Counted from the stretch's first letter, positions 35,201 to 44,072 are shown. The stretch: DNA of 64,000 nt from Microbacterium ureisolvens (GCF_019511645.1 NZ_JAEUAX010000001.1:744001-808000); one strand, 5' to 3'. The notes: generated from the letters alone by a model not told the origin. Made by a program: numbers and translations.

Positions 35201-35743
35201 CTAAGCGGTGCGGGCGGCGCGGCGCACCGCGAGCTCGTCCATCGGGTCGGGCTTCTCGACCTCGAACTCGAGGAGCTCCGACTCGACCTCCCGCAGCACC
35301 TTGCCGACAGCGATGCCGAAGACGCCCTGACCGCGGCTGACGAGATCGATGACTTCGTCGTTCGACGTGCAGAGATAGACGGATGCCCCGTCGCTCATGA
35401 GGGTCGTTCCGGCGAGGTCGCGGATCCCGGCGGCGCGGAGCTGGTCGACGGCCGTGCGGATCTGCTGGAGCGAGATGCCGGTGTCGAGCAGGCGCTTGAC
35501 GAGCTTCAGCACGAGGATGTCGCGGAAGCCGTAGAGCCGCTGCGAGCCTGATCCGCTGGCACCGCGGACCGTCGGCTCGACGAGCTCGGTGCGGGCCCAG
35601 TAGTCGAGCTGGCGGTAGGTGATGCCGGCGGCCTTCGCCGCCGCGGCGCCGCGATAGCCGACCTCGTCGTCCATCGCCGGAAGACCGTCGGTGAAGAGGA
35701 GTTCTGCACTGAACGGCTCGCCAGGAGCAGCGTCTCCGGTCAT
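35201..35743 (-). CDS. MerR-family regulator (Rv1830-like)
   Basis: This 180-residue regulator has a MerR winged helix (about residues 28-100; GYRGAAAAKAAGITYRQLDYWARTELVEPTVR, then SQRLYGFRDILVLKLVKRLLDTGISLQQIR). A C-terminal domain follows that lacks metal-binding Cys clusters. The sequence fits Rv1830 of M. tuberculosis, which lies in the garA-ftsR cluster. A DUF151 nuclease gene normally separates this gene from ftsR; here there is only a 131-nt gap. Confidence 0.88.
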   Translation of the reverse strand: MTGDAAPGEPFSAELLFTDGLPAMDDEVGYRGAAAAKAAGITYRQLDYWARTELVEPTVRGASGSGSQRLYGFRDILVLKLVKRLLDTGISLQQIRTAVDQLRAAGIRDLAGTTLMSDGASVYLCTSNDEVIDLVSRGQGVFGIAVGKVLREVESELLEFEVEKPDPMDELAVRRAARTA

Positions 35744-35874
35744 GCTCGTCCCCCCTCCGGATCGAATAGTTCCACGCTAGATCAGCCTCCCCCTCGCGGC
35801 AACGACATCCGGCGTTCGGGGGTCGGCGTGTCGCGCAGCCCGGCCGGCGGCAGCCGCCGCGCGAGGGAGATGTC

Positions 35875-36567
35875 CTACGCCAGCATGCGGTCGAGCGCCG
35901 CCCGCACGAAGATCGCACGCACGTCGTCGAGACGCCGCGTGAGCTCGGGCGCGAGTTCTCCGGCGCGGCCGCGGGATGCGGCATCCGTCCGTCGAAGCAA
36001 GGGGGCGAGGGCCGACTCGACGAGCGCCACATCGCGTTCGGCGCTCTGGCGCAGGGCGCGCACGTGGCGCGGCTCGATGCCGTGCCGGTCGAGCGCGACG
36101 AGGGCGCGCAGCAGCGTCACCGACTGCTCGGTGTACGACTCGGCCCCCACGAGGATGCCCGTGCTGATGGCGTCGTTGAGCAGCTGCGGCGCGGCCCCCG
36201 CGGCCGACAGCAGCTCGTCGCGGCGATAGCGGCGAGGAGCCGGCACGATCGACGGCGGCGGCACCGCGATCGGAGTGGCCGGGTCGCGTCCGGCGTCGAC
36301 GTCCTCGAGGTAGTCGCGGATGACCGACAGCGGCAGGTAGTGGTCGCGCTGCAGCGTGAGCGCGAGCCGCAGTCGCTCGAGGTCGTCCTGCGAGAACTTG
36401 CGGTAGCCGGATTCGGTGCGCAGAGGCGTCACGATCCCCTGGACCTCGAGGAAGCGCAGCTTGCTGGAGGTGAGGGACGGGAACTCGGGCGACAGACGCG
36501 CGAGGACCTGACCGATGCTGAGAAGACCCGCGGACGACGCCCTGTCACGGGCGGAAGCCGCGGGCAT
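35875..36567 (-). CDS. ftsR: MerR-type regulator FtsR
   Basis: FtsR (Cg1631 in C. glutamicum, Rv1828 in M. tuberculosis) is a MerR-type regulator shown in Corynebacterium to activate ftsZ. The 230-residue protein has the N-terminal HTH (LLSIGQVLARLSPEFPSLTSSKLRFLEVQGIVTPLRTESGYRKF) and the conserved region LTLQRDHYLPLSVIRDYLED. The C-terminal half is helical with no cysteines. The start overlaps the FHA gene stop as ATGA. Its presumed target ftsZ lies 34 kb away in this window. Confidence 0.88.
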   Translation of the reverse strand: MPAASARDRASSAGLLSIGQVLARLSPEFPSLTSSKLRFLEVQGIVTPLRTESGYRKFSQDDLERLRLALTLQRDHYLPLSVIRDYLEDVDAGRDPATPIAVPPPSIVPAPRRYRRDELLSAAGAAPQLLNDAISTGILVGAESYTEQSVTLLRALVALDRHGIEPRHVRALRQSAERDVALVESALAPLLRRTDAASRGRAGELAPELTRRLDDVRAIFVRAALDRMLA

Positions 36568-37070
36568 CAGGCCCCCGTCGCCCTGGAGAGGTCAGCCGGT
36601 GAGACGAAGAAGTTCAGTCGGAACTTTCCGACGCGCACCTCGGCACCGTTGGTGAGAACGGCCCTGTCGACCCGTTCGCCGTTGACGTAGGTGCCGTTCA
36701 GCGAGCGCTGGTCGACGAGTTCGAACGCGGTGCCGGTGCGGTTGATCTCCGCATGGCGGCGCGAGACGGTGACGTCGTCGAAGAAGATGTCGGCTTCGGG
36801 ATGCCGCCCCACCGTGGTGACGTCGGCATCGAGCAGGTAGCGGGCCCCCGCGGTGGGTCCGGAACGGACCAGCAGCAGGGCGGCGCCGGACGGGAGCGCG
36901 TCGATCGCGTCGAGCTCGGCCTCGCCGAGCTCGCTGCCGAAGGGCACGAACGACAGGTCGGAGTCGTGGCCGAATGTCTGCGTCGTGTCGGACGCGCGGT
37001 CGGACTCGTGTGCGTCGGACCCTGCGGCCCGGCGGATGTCGCCCTGATCGGGTCGGCGGTCGTGCTCCAC
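36567..37070 (-). CDS. garA: FHA-domain regulator GarA/OdhI
   Basis: GarA/OdhI controls 2-oxoglutarate dehydrogenase and glutamate metabolism; PknB/PknG-type kinases switch it off by phosphorylating an N-terminal Thr motif. The 167-residue protein has that motif as SDTTQTFGHD (T29/T30, with T32 near) and a C-terminal FHA domain (about 72-155; VGRHPEADIFFDDVTVSRRHAEI and RSLNGTYVNGERV) with the phosphothreonine-binding Arg, Ser and Asn. The GTG start at 37070 follows GAGGAGG. It is coupled to ftsR downstream. Confidence 0.92.
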   Translation of the reverse strand: MEHDRRPDQGDIRRAAGSDAHESDRASDTTQTFGHDSDLSFVPFGSELGEAELDAIDALPSGAALLLVRSGPTAGARYLLDADVTTVGRHPEADIFFDDVTVSRRHAEINRTGTAFELVDQRSLNGTYVNGERVDRAVLTNGAEVRVGKFRLNFFVSPADLSRATGA

Positions 37071-37236
37071 GGTTTCCTCCTCTGTCTCGTCAGCCTATCC
37101 GATCGCCCTCCGCTCGGAAGAGGACGTTCCCGGTTGCCGCAATGTTTCGCCGCGTGTCGCCCGGGATGCCGAGGACGGGGCCGCCCTCCTACCCTGGCAG
37201 GACCGGCAACGAACCGTTAACCAGAAGGAGACCACC

Positions 37237-37587
37237 GTGTCGAGCCCGCACAGCCACATCCCGCCCCTCGAGGTGCGTGAGGCTGCGGCGTGCATGTGCG
37301 ACCACGGTGACACCTGCTCCTCGTTCGCACCCGGGCACGCGCTGCACCTGATCCAGGCGCGCCTCGCCTCGGCGACGCCGTCGGACTGGGCGGATGCGAT
37401 CGTCGAGGCCTCCGACGAGCGCTCGGGCTTCGTGATCGTCCGCACGCTCGCCGACTGGTCCCCGGTCGCGCTCTGGAACGGCTCCGGAGCTGCCGCCGCC
37501 GCGACGCCCGGCACGCCGGTTGCGATCCACGAGCGCTACCACGTGCTCGCCGTCGGCGGCGCGCGGTTCAACGTCCTCCGCGGCTGA
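37237..37587 (+). CDS. Conserved hypothetical protein, 116 aa
   Basis: I do not recognise a named family. The 116-residue protein has an N-terminal His/Cys patch (MSSPHSHIPPLEVREAAACMCDHGDTC) that could bind a metal, a central helical part, and a C-terminal beta-rich part (ERYHVLAVGGARFNVLRG). A strong AAGGAG precedes the GTG at 37237. It has no signal peptide and no membrane helix. It is divergent from garA and convergent with the copper-storage-like gene. Confidence 0.75.
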   Translation: MSSPHSHIPPLEVREAAACMCDHGDTCSSFAPGHALHLIQARLASATPSDWADAIVEASDERSGFVIVRTLADWSPVALWNGSGAAAAATPGTPVAIHERYHVLAVGGARFNVLRG

Positions 37588-37650
37588 CACCTCGACAGAC
37601 TGAGCTGCCGGCGCGCCGAGCCGCGAGAAGCAAAGAGAAAGCGACGAGCC

Positions 37651-38052
37651 TCAGCTCATCGCCATCATCATGTTCTTCATGGCCATGCACGCGTCCATGC
37701 AGGCCTGGCACGACTGAGCACACATCTTGCAGACCTCGCTCATGTCGGCGTGCCGCATGCAGTCGTCCATGCACTTCTGGCACATCGCGATGCAGGCGTC
37801 GAGCATCGCCATCATGCTGGCGGAGTCCATGCCCTGCATGCGCATCATCGAGCGCATCATCGTGTTGCACATGTCCGCGCAGTTCATGCACGCGGGAGCG
37901 CAGTCCATCATCTGCGTGGAGCACACCGTACATGCCTGCTCGCAGGCCGAGCAGGCGTCCATACAGGCCTGCATGACCGACATGTCCATCGCCTGCATGC
38001 CGGGCATCGACATCATGTCCTTCGACATGGCGCCCATCATCATCTGGTCCAT
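37651..38052 (-). CDS. Cys/Met-rich four-helix protein (Csp copper-storage-like)
   Basis: This 133-residue protein is extremely rich in Met and Cys. Cysteines recur in CxxxC and CxxC patterns along predicted helices (QACMDACSACEQAC, CAPACMNCADMC, CIAMCQKCMDDC, MCAQSCQACMDAC). This is the layout of DUF326 copper-storage proteins (Csp), four-helix bundles that load Cu(I) through thiolates in the core. With no signal peptide it would be a cytosolic Csp3-type store. I start it at 38052, after AAGGATGG; an upstream start at 38124 is less likely. It is divergent from a CopC-like gene. Confidence 0.85.
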   Translation of the reverse strand: MDQMMMGAMSKDMMSMPGMQAMDMSVMQACMDACSACEQACTVCSTQMMDCAPACMNCADMCNTMMRSMMRMQGMDSASMMAMLDACIAMCQKCMDDCMRHADMSEVCKMCAQSCQACMDACMAMKNMMMAMS

Positions 38053-38110
38053 CTGCCGCCATCCTTCCGTCACCGGGGGCTCGGGCGGGCAGGTTCTCCC
38101 GCCAATCGCC

Positions 38111-38153
38111 AGGCTAGACCTCACAGGGTCCGGATCAAAGTGCCGGATAGGGT
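38111..38153. promoter_or_regulatory. Divergent promoters of the csp-like and copC-like genes
   Basis: Leftward: TTGATC (minus strand, 38138-38133) and TAGCCT (38116-38111), 16 nt apart, face the csp-like gene. Rightward: TAGGGT at 38148-38153 lies 7 nt before the GTG at 38161, a leaderless arrangement. The two promoters nearly abut, so one regulator could control both. I see no clear CsoR palindrome. Confidence 0.55.
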
Positions 38154-38160
38154 CGATCGG

Positions 38161-38850
38161 GTGATGTCACACACAATTCACAAGCCCCTGCACGCGCGCG
38201 CCTGGGCGCTCCTGGCCGCACTGCTCGTGACCGTCGGAGCGACACTGGCGACGGCATCTCCCGCCCACGCGCACGACGAGCTGCTCGGCAGCGATCCGGC
38301 GGCCGGCAGCACCCTCGACGCCCTGCCGGCGCAGCTGACGCTCACGTTCAGCGCCGAGATCGCCGACGACGAAGGCGCATCGGTCGTGGAGGTGACGGAT
38401 GCTGCGGGCGCGTCGCTCACTGGTGGCACACCGACCGTCCAAGACAACGTGCTCACCCAGCCGCTCGCGGGCGCCGCATCCGGTGCCGTGCAGGTTCTGT
38501 GGAAGGTCGTCTCGAGCGACGGGCATCCCATCTCGGGCGAGTTCACGTTCACGATCGCCGGGGCTGCGGAGCCCACTCCGACCGGGACCGCGTCCCCGGC
38601 GCCCACCGAGACCGTGGCGCCCACCGAGTCTGCGACGCCCATGCCGGCGGTCACGAGCGAGCCCGCGTCGGACGCGGGCTCGACGGTCCTCCCGTGGGTC
38701 ATCGCGGGCGTGCTCGCCCTCGCGCTCATCGGCGCCGTCGTCTATCTCCTGGTCTCGCGCTCGCGCCGTGAGAAGGCCCTCGCCGGTGGCTCGGCCACCC
38801 CCGCCGCCGGTACCCCGCAGCCCGACTCCGAGCCCCCCGCCGACCGATAG
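38161..38850 (+). CDS. CopC-domain copper-binding protein, membrane-anchored
   Basis: This 229-residue exported protein has a signal peptide (to about ASPAHA) followed by the CopC fold. The mature N-terminus [20 protein letters not shown] and the [13 protein letters not shown] motif supply the His/Asp ligands expected of a Cu(II) site. A Pro/Thr/Ala-rich stalk leads to a C-terminal membrane helix ([23 protein letters not shown]) and a basic tail. It is likely to bind copper outside the membrane. The start is GTG 38161 (leaderless) or ATG 38164. Confidence 0.87.
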   Translation: MMSHTIHKPLHARAWALLAALLVTVGATLATASPAHAHDELLGSDPAAGSTLDALPAQLTLTFSAEIADDEGASVVEVTDAAGASLTGGTPTVQDNVLTQPLAGAASGAVQVLWKVVSSDGHPISGEFTFTIAGAAEPTPTGTASPAPTETVAPTESATPMPAVTSEPASDAGSTVLPWVIAGVLALALIGAVVYLLVSRSRREKALAGGSATPAAGTPQPDSEPPADR

Positions 38851-38853
38851 GCT
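38848..38853 (+). promoter_or_regulatory. -10 box for leaderless lpdA mRNA
   Basis: TAGGCT at 38848-38853 overlaps the TAG stop of the CopC-like gene and lies 7 nt before the lpdA ATG at 38861. This lets lpdA start its own leaderless transcript. Confidence 0.55.
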
Positions 38854-38860
38854 TGAGACC

Positions 38861-40258
38861 ATGCCTCATTACGACGTCGCCATCCTCGGCGCGGGGCCCG
38901 GCGGCTACGTCGCAGCCGTCCGCGCTTCGCAGCTCGGCCTCAAGGTCGCCATCATCGAAGAGAAGTACTGGGGCGGTGTGTGCCTCAACGTCGGCTGCAT
39001 CCCCTCGAAGGCTCTGCTCAAGAACGCCGACCTCGCGCACCAGTTCCACCACAAGGCCGACCTGTTCGGCATCTCGGGTGACGTGCACTTCGACTTCGGC
39101 GTCGCGTGGGACCGCAGCCGCAAGGTTGCCGACACCCACGTCAAGGGCATCCACTACCTGATGAAGAAGAACAAGGTCGACGAGTACGAGGGTCGCGGGT
39201 CGTTCGTCGACGCCAACACCATCGACGTCACGAAGGCCGACGGCACCAGCGAGCGCGTCACGTTCGACAACGCCATCATCTCGACCGGCTCCAAGGTGCG
39301 TCTGCTCCCGGGCGTGCAGATCGGCGGCAACATCGTGACGTACGAGGAGCAGATCCTCGCGCGCGACCTCCCGCAGTCGATCGTCATCGTCGGCGCCGGC
39401 GCCATCGGCATGGAGTTCGCCTTCGTGATGGTGAACTACGGCGTGAAGGTCACGATCATCGAGTTCCTCGACCGCGCCCTCCCCAACGAGGACGCCGACG
39501 TCTCGAAGGAGATCGCCCGCCAGTACAAGAACTACGGCGTCGACATCCTGACGTCCACCAAGGTCGAGACCGTCACCGACCAGGGCGACAAGGTCACCGT
39601 CACCTATACCGCCAAGGACGGCACCCAGGGCTCGATCGACGCGGACAAGGTCATGATGTCGATCGGGTTCGCCGCCAATGTCGAGGGCTTCGGTCTCGAG
39701 AACACCGGCGTGAAGCTCACCGACCGCGGCGCGATCGACATCGACGACCACATGCGCACCAACGTGCCGCACATCTACGCGATCGGCGATGTCACCGCGA
39801 AGCTGCAGCTGGCCCACGTGGCCGAGGCGCAGGGCGTCGTGGCCGCCGAGACCATCGGCAAGGCCGAGACCATGACGCTGGGCGACTACCGCATGATGCC
39901 GCGCGCGACGTTCTGCTCCCCGCAGGTCGCCTCGTTCGGCCTGACCGAGCAGCAGGCGCGCGACGCCGGCTACGACGTCAAGGTCGCGAAGTTCCCGTTC
40001 TCGGCCAACGGCAAGGCGAACGGCCTCGGCGAGCCCATCGGCTTCGTCAAGCTCATCGCCGACGGCGAGCACCTCGAGCTTCTCGGCGGGCACCTCATCG
40101 GTCCCGACGTCTCGGAGCTCCTTCCCGAGCTCACGCTCGCGCAGAAGTGGGACCTCACCGCCCTCGAGGCGGCCCGCAACGTCCACACGCACCCGACGCT
40201 GTCGGAGGCCGTGCAGGAGGCCTTCCACGGCCTCGCCGGCCACATGATCAACCTCTGA
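38861..40258 (+). CDS. lpdA: Dihydrolipoyl dehydrogenase (E3)
   Basis: This flavoprotein reoxidises dihydrolipoamide in pyruvate and 2-oxoglutarate dehydrogenase complexes. The 465-residue protein has the FAD loop [16 protein letters not shown], the redox disulfide [13 protein letters not shown] (C41, C46), the NAD loop [17 protein letters not shown], the second FAD site [16 protein letters not shown], and the C-terminal His-Glu pair in HTHPTLSE. Because it acts in the 2-oxoglutarate dehydrogenase complex, it connects in function with GarA encoded nearby. Confidence 0.97.
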   Translation: MPHYDVAILGAGPGGYVAAVRASQLGLKVAIIEEKYWGGVCLNVGCIPSKALLKNADLAHQFHHKADLFGISGDVHFDFGVAWDRSRKVADTHVKGIHYLMKKNKVDEYEGRGSFVDANTIDVTKADGTSERVTFDNAIISTGSKVRLLPGVQIGGNIVTYEEQILARDLPQSIVIVGAGAIGMEFAFVMVNYGVKVTIIEFLDRALPNEDADVSKEIARQYKNYGVDILTSTKVETVTDQGDKVTVTYTAKDGTQGSIDADKVMMSIGFAANVEGFGLENTGVKLTDRGAIDIDDHMRTNVPHIYAIGDVTAKLQLAHVAEAQGVVAAETIGKAETMTLGDYRMMPRATFCSPQVASFGLTEQQARDAGYDVKVAKFPFSANGKANGLGEPIGFVKLIADGEHLELLGGHLIGPDVSELLPELTLAQKWDLTALEAARNVHTHPTLSEAVQEAFHGLAGHMINL

Positions 40259-40267
40259 TCGGCTGAC

Positions 40268-40311
40268 ACGAGAACGCCCCGGACCTTCTGGAAGGTCCGG
40301 GGCGTTCTCGT
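40268..40311. terminator. Bidirectional terminator lpdA / CYTH gene
   Basis: A 21-bp perfect palindrome (40268-40288 with 40291-40311, 2-nt centre) lies between the convergent lpdA and CYTH gene stops. Confidence 0.88.
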
Positions 40312-40315
40312 ACGC

Positions 40316-40945
40316 TCAGGCGCCGAGGGTGCGGGCGAGCTTGGAATCGGATGCCGCCGCCCGGCCGCCTGCGGCATGCACCGCGGCCTCGGCAGCCGCG
40401 AGCAGCGCGTCGCGCTCGTCGGCAGCGGCAGGGGCGGCGGGCCCGAGCTCGAACTCCCACTCCCGCCAGGAGCGGTCCACTCCGGCGCGCTCGTCCGTGG
40501 CCGACACGTGGTCGTCCACGAACTCCGCGACGACACCGCCGTGCTCGTCCTGCAGCGCGTAGGCGATGCGGTTGTTGCGGATGCGCGCGATCGGCGCCAA
40601 GTCCGACGCGCGCGCGATCTTCGAGACCGCGTCGGCCACACCATCGGGCATCTCCTCGACAGCGCTGATCGGCCAGTGCCGCTCCACCCGGCCACCGTCG
40701 GCTCCGCGGGGGCCCTTGATGTGCCAGCCCTCGTCGGGGCCGCCGGTGCGGCGGCGCACCGCGTAGCCGGCATGCGCCAGGGCGAGGTCGTCGCTGTCGA
40801 GGTAGATCGCGTCGAGCTGACGCGCCTCGGGTTCGCCGACGCCCGCCACACCGGGAAGCGCCGACCAGTCGGGCAGCGGCGTGGCTTCGTCGACGTCGAA
40901 CTTCAGCTCGACCTCGACGCTGGATGACCCATCCTCAGTCGTCAC
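40316..40945 (-). CDS. CYTH-domain protein
   Basis: This 209-residue CYTH protein belongs to the adenylate cyclase IV / thiamine triphosphatase fold, a metal-dependent tunnel enzyme acting on triphosphates. The signature ExExK is EVELKF near the N-terminus; further strands show AIYLDSDDLALAHAGYAVRRRTGG, WHIKGPRG, RIRNNRIAY and WREWEFELG, giving the alternating acidic/basic pattern of the tunnel. Actinobacterial single-domain members probably hydrolyse inorganic triphosphate, but the substrate is unproven. The GTG start at 40945 overlaps the upstream gene by 11 nt. Confidence 0.88.
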   Translation of the reverse strand: MTTEDGSSSVEVELKFDVDEATPLPDWSALPGVAGVGEPEARQLDAIYLDSDDLALAHAGYAVRRRTGGPDEGWHIKGPRGADGGRVERHWPISAVEEMPDGVADAVSKIARASDLAPIARIRNNRIAYALQDEHGGVVAEFVDDHVSATDERAGVDRSWREWEFELGPAAPAAADERDALLAAAEAAVHAAGGRAAASDSKLARTLGA

Positions 40946-41162
40946 GACCGTCCGGATTCGGGTCGATGTCTTCGGTGGCCTCGACATAGACGAAACGGGT
41001 CTCGGTCGGGCCGTCCTGGGCACCCGTATGGGTCTCGTCGCCCTCGCGGCGGTAGACGAGCTGCCCCTCGCCGTAGGGGACGATGTACGAGTCGGAGACG
41101 GTGGGGTCGAGCGGGATGATCTGTCCGTCGAGGGGTCCGCCGTGCAGTCGTGCGATTGCCAT
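40935..41162 (-). CDS. Conserved hypothetical protein, 75 aa
   Basis: This small beta-rich acidic protein starts MAIARLHGGPLDGQIIPLD and continues with SYIVPYGEGQLVYRREG. I recognise it as a widespread actinobacterial hypothetical but know no function. It has no signal peptide or membrane helix. A TACTCT box 6 nt before the ATG at 41162 suggests a leaderless mRNA that also carries the CYTH gene, which it overlaps. Confidence 0.75.
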   Translation of the reverse strand: MAIARLHGGPLDGQIIPLDPTVSDSYIVPYGEGQLVYRREGDETHTGAQDGPTETRFVYVEATEDIDPNPDGRDD

Positions 41163-41255
41163 AGCGCCAGAGTAGCCCCGGCACCCGACGCCGGCCGCTC
41201 CCTTGCGATTCCAGTCACATCGTGTCACTGCGGCAGTTGTTCACCCGCAAAGCGG

Positions 41256-41286
41256 TGCAAGCGCTTCCAGCTTCTGCCTCTAGAAT
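41256..41286 (+). promoter_or_regulatory. LacI-type operator and -10 box of glgP
   Basis: The palindrome TGCAAGCGCTTCCA at 41256-41269 fits the consensus of LacI/CcpA-family operators (central AAGCGCTT). It lies where the -35 should be. The -10 box TAGAAT is at 41281-41286, 7 nt before the GTG start at 41294. Binding would block RNA polymerase directly. No LacI gene is in the window. Confidence 0.65.
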
Positions 41287-41293
41287 CGCGTGC

Positions 41294-43846
41294 GTGAAGG
41301 CCATCCGAACGTTCACCGTCCGCCCCGTCCTCGCCGAATCCCTCGCCCCGCTCGACCGCCTCGCCTCCAACTGGCGCTGGTCGTGGAGCCGCGCGACGCA
41401 CGCGCTGTTCGCCTCGATGGATCCCGCACTGTGGGACGAGATCGGCGCGAACCCGGCGCGGATGCTGGGAGCACTGGGCCAGGATCGCCTCGACGAGCTC
41501 GCGCTCGATGAAGAGTTCGTCGCCCGCGTGCGGGAGGAGGACGAGCGCCTCACCGCCTACCTCGAAGGCGACCGCTGGTTCCAGCAGCTCGAGGGCGGCA
41601 AGCCGGTGCACATCGCCTACTTCTCCCCCGAGTTCGGTGTCGACGGATCTCTCCCGCAGTACTCCGGGGGCCTCGGCATCCTCGCCGGCGACCACCTCAA
41701 GAGCGCATCCGACCTCGGTGTGCCACTCACGGGCGTCGGCCTCTTCTACCGCGCCGGTTACTTCCGCCAGTCCATCGGCGACGACGGCTGGCAGCGCGAG
41801 AGCTATCCGCTCCTCGACCCGTACGGCCTCGGCCTCGCGCTGCTGCGGGACCGCGAGGGCGCGCCGGTCGAGATCGCGCTCGACCTCCCGGGCGACCGGT
41901 GTCTGCACGCCCGCGTGTGGGTGGCAGACATCGGCCGCATCCCGCTGCTGCTGCTCGACTCCGAGACACCCTCCAACACCGACGAGATGCGCCGCGTCAC
42001 CGACCGCCTGTACGGCGGCGGCGGCGAGCATCGCCTCCTGCAGGAGCTGCTCCTCGGCGTGGGCGGCGTACGCGCGGTGCGCGCGTGGTCGGAGCTCACC
42101 GGGCGTCCGACGCCCGACGTGTACCACACGAACGAGGGCCATGCCGGGTTCCAGGGACTCGAGCGCATGTCCGAGCTCATCACGTCCGACGGCCTGAGCT
42201 TCGACGAGGCCCTCGCGCAGGTGCGCGCGGGCACGGTCTTCACGACCCACACCCCGGTGCCCGCGGGCATCGACCGGTTCCCCCGCGACCTCATCGCCGA
42301 CTTCCTCTCGAGCGGCCTCTTCCAGGGCCTCGACGCGGGCCGCGCGATCTCGCTCGGCCTTGAGACGTGGGACGGCGGCGACCAGGGCGTCTTCAACATG
42401 GCGGTGCTCGGCCTGCACCTCGGCCAGCACGCCAACGGTGTCTCGGTGCTCCACGGCGAGGTGAGCCGCGGCATGTTCGGCATGCTGTGGCCGGGCGTCG
42501 ACTCCGACGAGGTGCCGATCACGTCGATCACCAACGGCGTGCACGCTCCGACCTGGGTGCATCCGGCCCTCAAGGCTGTGAGCGAGCGAGCGTGGGGCGA
42601 CGCGCACACCGACACGCACGACTGGACCGACCGCTCCGTCGTCTCTGACGCCGAGCTCTGGGGCGTGCGTCAGCAGATGAAGGGCGAGCTCGTCGCCGAG
42701 GCTCGGCGGCGGGTCGCAGCATCCGTCTCCAACGGCCACACACCGTCGTGGGTGGAGGATCTGCTCGACCCGGAGGTGCTGACCATCGGCTTCGCGCGGC
42801 GCGTGCCGACGTACAAGCGCCTCACACTCATGCTGCGCGACCCCGAGCGCCTGACGCGCCTGCTGACCGACCCCGAGCGCCCGGTGCAGATCGTGATCGG
42901 CGGCAAGTCCCACCCGGCCGACGACTCAGGCAAGATCCTGATCCAGCAGCTCGTGCGCTTCAGCCGCGACCCGAAGGTGCGCGGGCGCATCGTGTTCCTG
43001 CCGGACTACGACATCACGCTCGCCAAGGACCTCTACCCCGGCTGCGACGTGTGGCTCAACAACCCGCTGCGCCCGCTCGAGGCCTGCGGCACGAGCGGCA
43101 TGAAGGCCGCGCTCAACGGCGCCCTCAACCTGTCGATCCTCGACGGGTGGTGGGACGAGTGGTACGACGGCGAGAACGGCTGGGCGATCCCGACGGCCGA
43201 CACCGCCTCGAACGACGAGGAGCGCGACGATGCCGAGGCGGCGGCCCTCTACGACCTCATCGAGCACCAGCTGGTGCCGCGCTTCTACGACCGCGAGGGC
43301 GGCATTCCGCTGCGCTGGCTCGCGATGGTGCGCCACACCATGACCGAGCTCGGCAAGAAGGCGACGAGCGACCGCATGGTGCGCGACTACGTCGAGCGCC
43401 TGTATGTGCCGGCGGCGGCGCACGACGTGGCGCTCCAGGCGAATGAGTTCCTCGAGGCGCGTGAGGTGGCTGCGTTCGTCGGTCGCGTGCGAGAGGCGTG
43501 GAACCGCGTCTCGATCGCCAGTGTCGACAGCTCCGGCATCCCCCAGCAGGCGCAGGCCGGCGACACGCTCGAGGTGCGCGCCGACGTGCGCCTCGACGGC
43601 CTCTCGCCCGACGACGTGGCGGTCGAACTGCTGTACGGCACCACGAACGAGGACGACGCGCTGTCGCGCGACCACTCGGTGTACCGCCTCTCCCCCGGCG
43701 CGTCCGCCGCGGACGGCGCGACGGTGTTCAGCGGCAAGCTCCCGCTCAGCGTCACCGGCACGTTCGGCTACACCGTCCGCGTGCGGCCCGCGCACGCACA
43801 GCTCGTCTCGCCGGTGGAGCTCGGGCTCGTCACGTACGCCTCCTGA
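41294..43846 (+). CDS. glgP: Alpha-glucan (glycogen) phosphorylase
   Basis: The enzyme releases glucose 1-phosphate from glycogen or maltodextrin using PLP. The 850-residue protein is of the actinobacterial type with an N-terminal DUF3417 domain (FTVRPVLAESLAPLDRLASNWRWSW). Core marks are HIAYFSPEFGVDGSLPQYSGGLGILAGDHLK, HTNEGHAGF, and the PLP lysine in EACGTSGMKAALNGALNLS. The GTG start at 41294 is chosen from the leaderless -10 spacing; a longer reading to 41222 would cover the operator. Confidence 0.95.
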   Translation: MKAIRTFTVRPVLAESLAPLDRLASNWRWSWSRATHALFASMDPALWDEIGANPARMLGALGQDRLDELALDEEFVARVREEDERLTAYLEGDRWFQQLEGGKPVHIAYFSPEFGVDGSLPQYSGGLGILAGDHLKSASDLGVPLTGVGLFYRAGYFRQSIGDDGWQRESYPLLDPYGLGLALLRDREGAPVEIALDLPGDRCLHARVWVADIGRIPLLLLDSETPSNTDEMRRVTDRLYGGGGEHRLLQELLLGVGGVRAVRAWSELTGRPTPDVYHTNEGHAGFQGLERMSELITSDGLSFDEALAQVRAGTVFTTHTPVPAGIDRFPRDLIADFLSSGLFQGLDAGRAISLGLETWDGGDQGVFNMAVLGLHLGQHANGVSVLHGEVSRGMFGMLWPGVDSDEVPITSITNGVHAPTWVHPALKAVSERAWGDAHTDTHDWTDRSVVSDAELWGVRQQMKGELVAEARRRVAASVSNGHTPSWVEDLLDPEVLTIGFARRVPTYKRLTLMLRDPERLTRLLTDPERPVQIVIGGKSHPADDSGKILIQQLVRFSRDPKVRGRIVFLPDYDITLAKDLYPGCDVWLNNPLRPLEACGTSGMKAALNGALNLSILDGWWDEWYDGENGWAIPTADTASNDEERDDAEAAALYDLIEHQLVPRFYDREGGIPLRWLAMVRHTMTELGKKATSDRMVRDYVERLYVPAAAHDVALQANEFLEAREVAAFVGRVREAWNRVSIASVDSSGIPQQAQAGDTLEVRADVRLDGLSPDDVAVELLYGTTNEDDALSRDHSVYRLSPGASAADGATVFSGKLPLSVTGTFGYTVRVRPAHAQLVSPVELGLVTYAS

Positions 43847-43850
43847 GCTC

Positions 43851-43907
43851 GGATCGACGGATGCCTCGACCCGGCGCCTTGCGCCGGGTCGAGGCATCCG
43901 TCGATCC
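43851..43907. terminator. Long terminator hairpin after glgP (GGATGCCTCG family)
   Basis: A 27-bp perfect stem (43851-43877 with 43881-43907) closes on a 3-nt loop CTT. Each arm carries ACGGATGC / GCATCCGT, the over-represented octamer of this window, followed by CTCG and CCCGGCGC. It ends glgP transcription. Confidence 0.88.
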
Positions 43908-43982
43908 TGCCTAGCCGGTCGGTGCACATTAAATCGTTCCAATTTCTTCGCTCGAACGGTTGACCCGAACGCGCACGGCTGA

Positions 43983-44010
43983 TTGACTCACGACCGGGAA
44001 AACGTATTCC
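43983..44010 (+). promoter_or_regulatory. Promoter and LacI-type operator of the PL11 lyase gene
   Basis: TTGACT (43983-43988) and TATTCC (44005-44010) form a promoter with a 16-nt spacer. The palindrome GGAAAACGTATTCC (43997-44010) covers spacer and -10 and resembles LacI-family operators. Further upstream, CGTTC...GAACG repeats around 43936-43958 may add a second site. The 226-nt gap is AT-rich compared with its surroundings. Confidence 0.6.
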
Positions 44011-44072
44011 TAGGTAATCGACGACGAAGGTCCGTCCCACGCGGACCGCAACCTCGGGAGAGCGATTCGACG

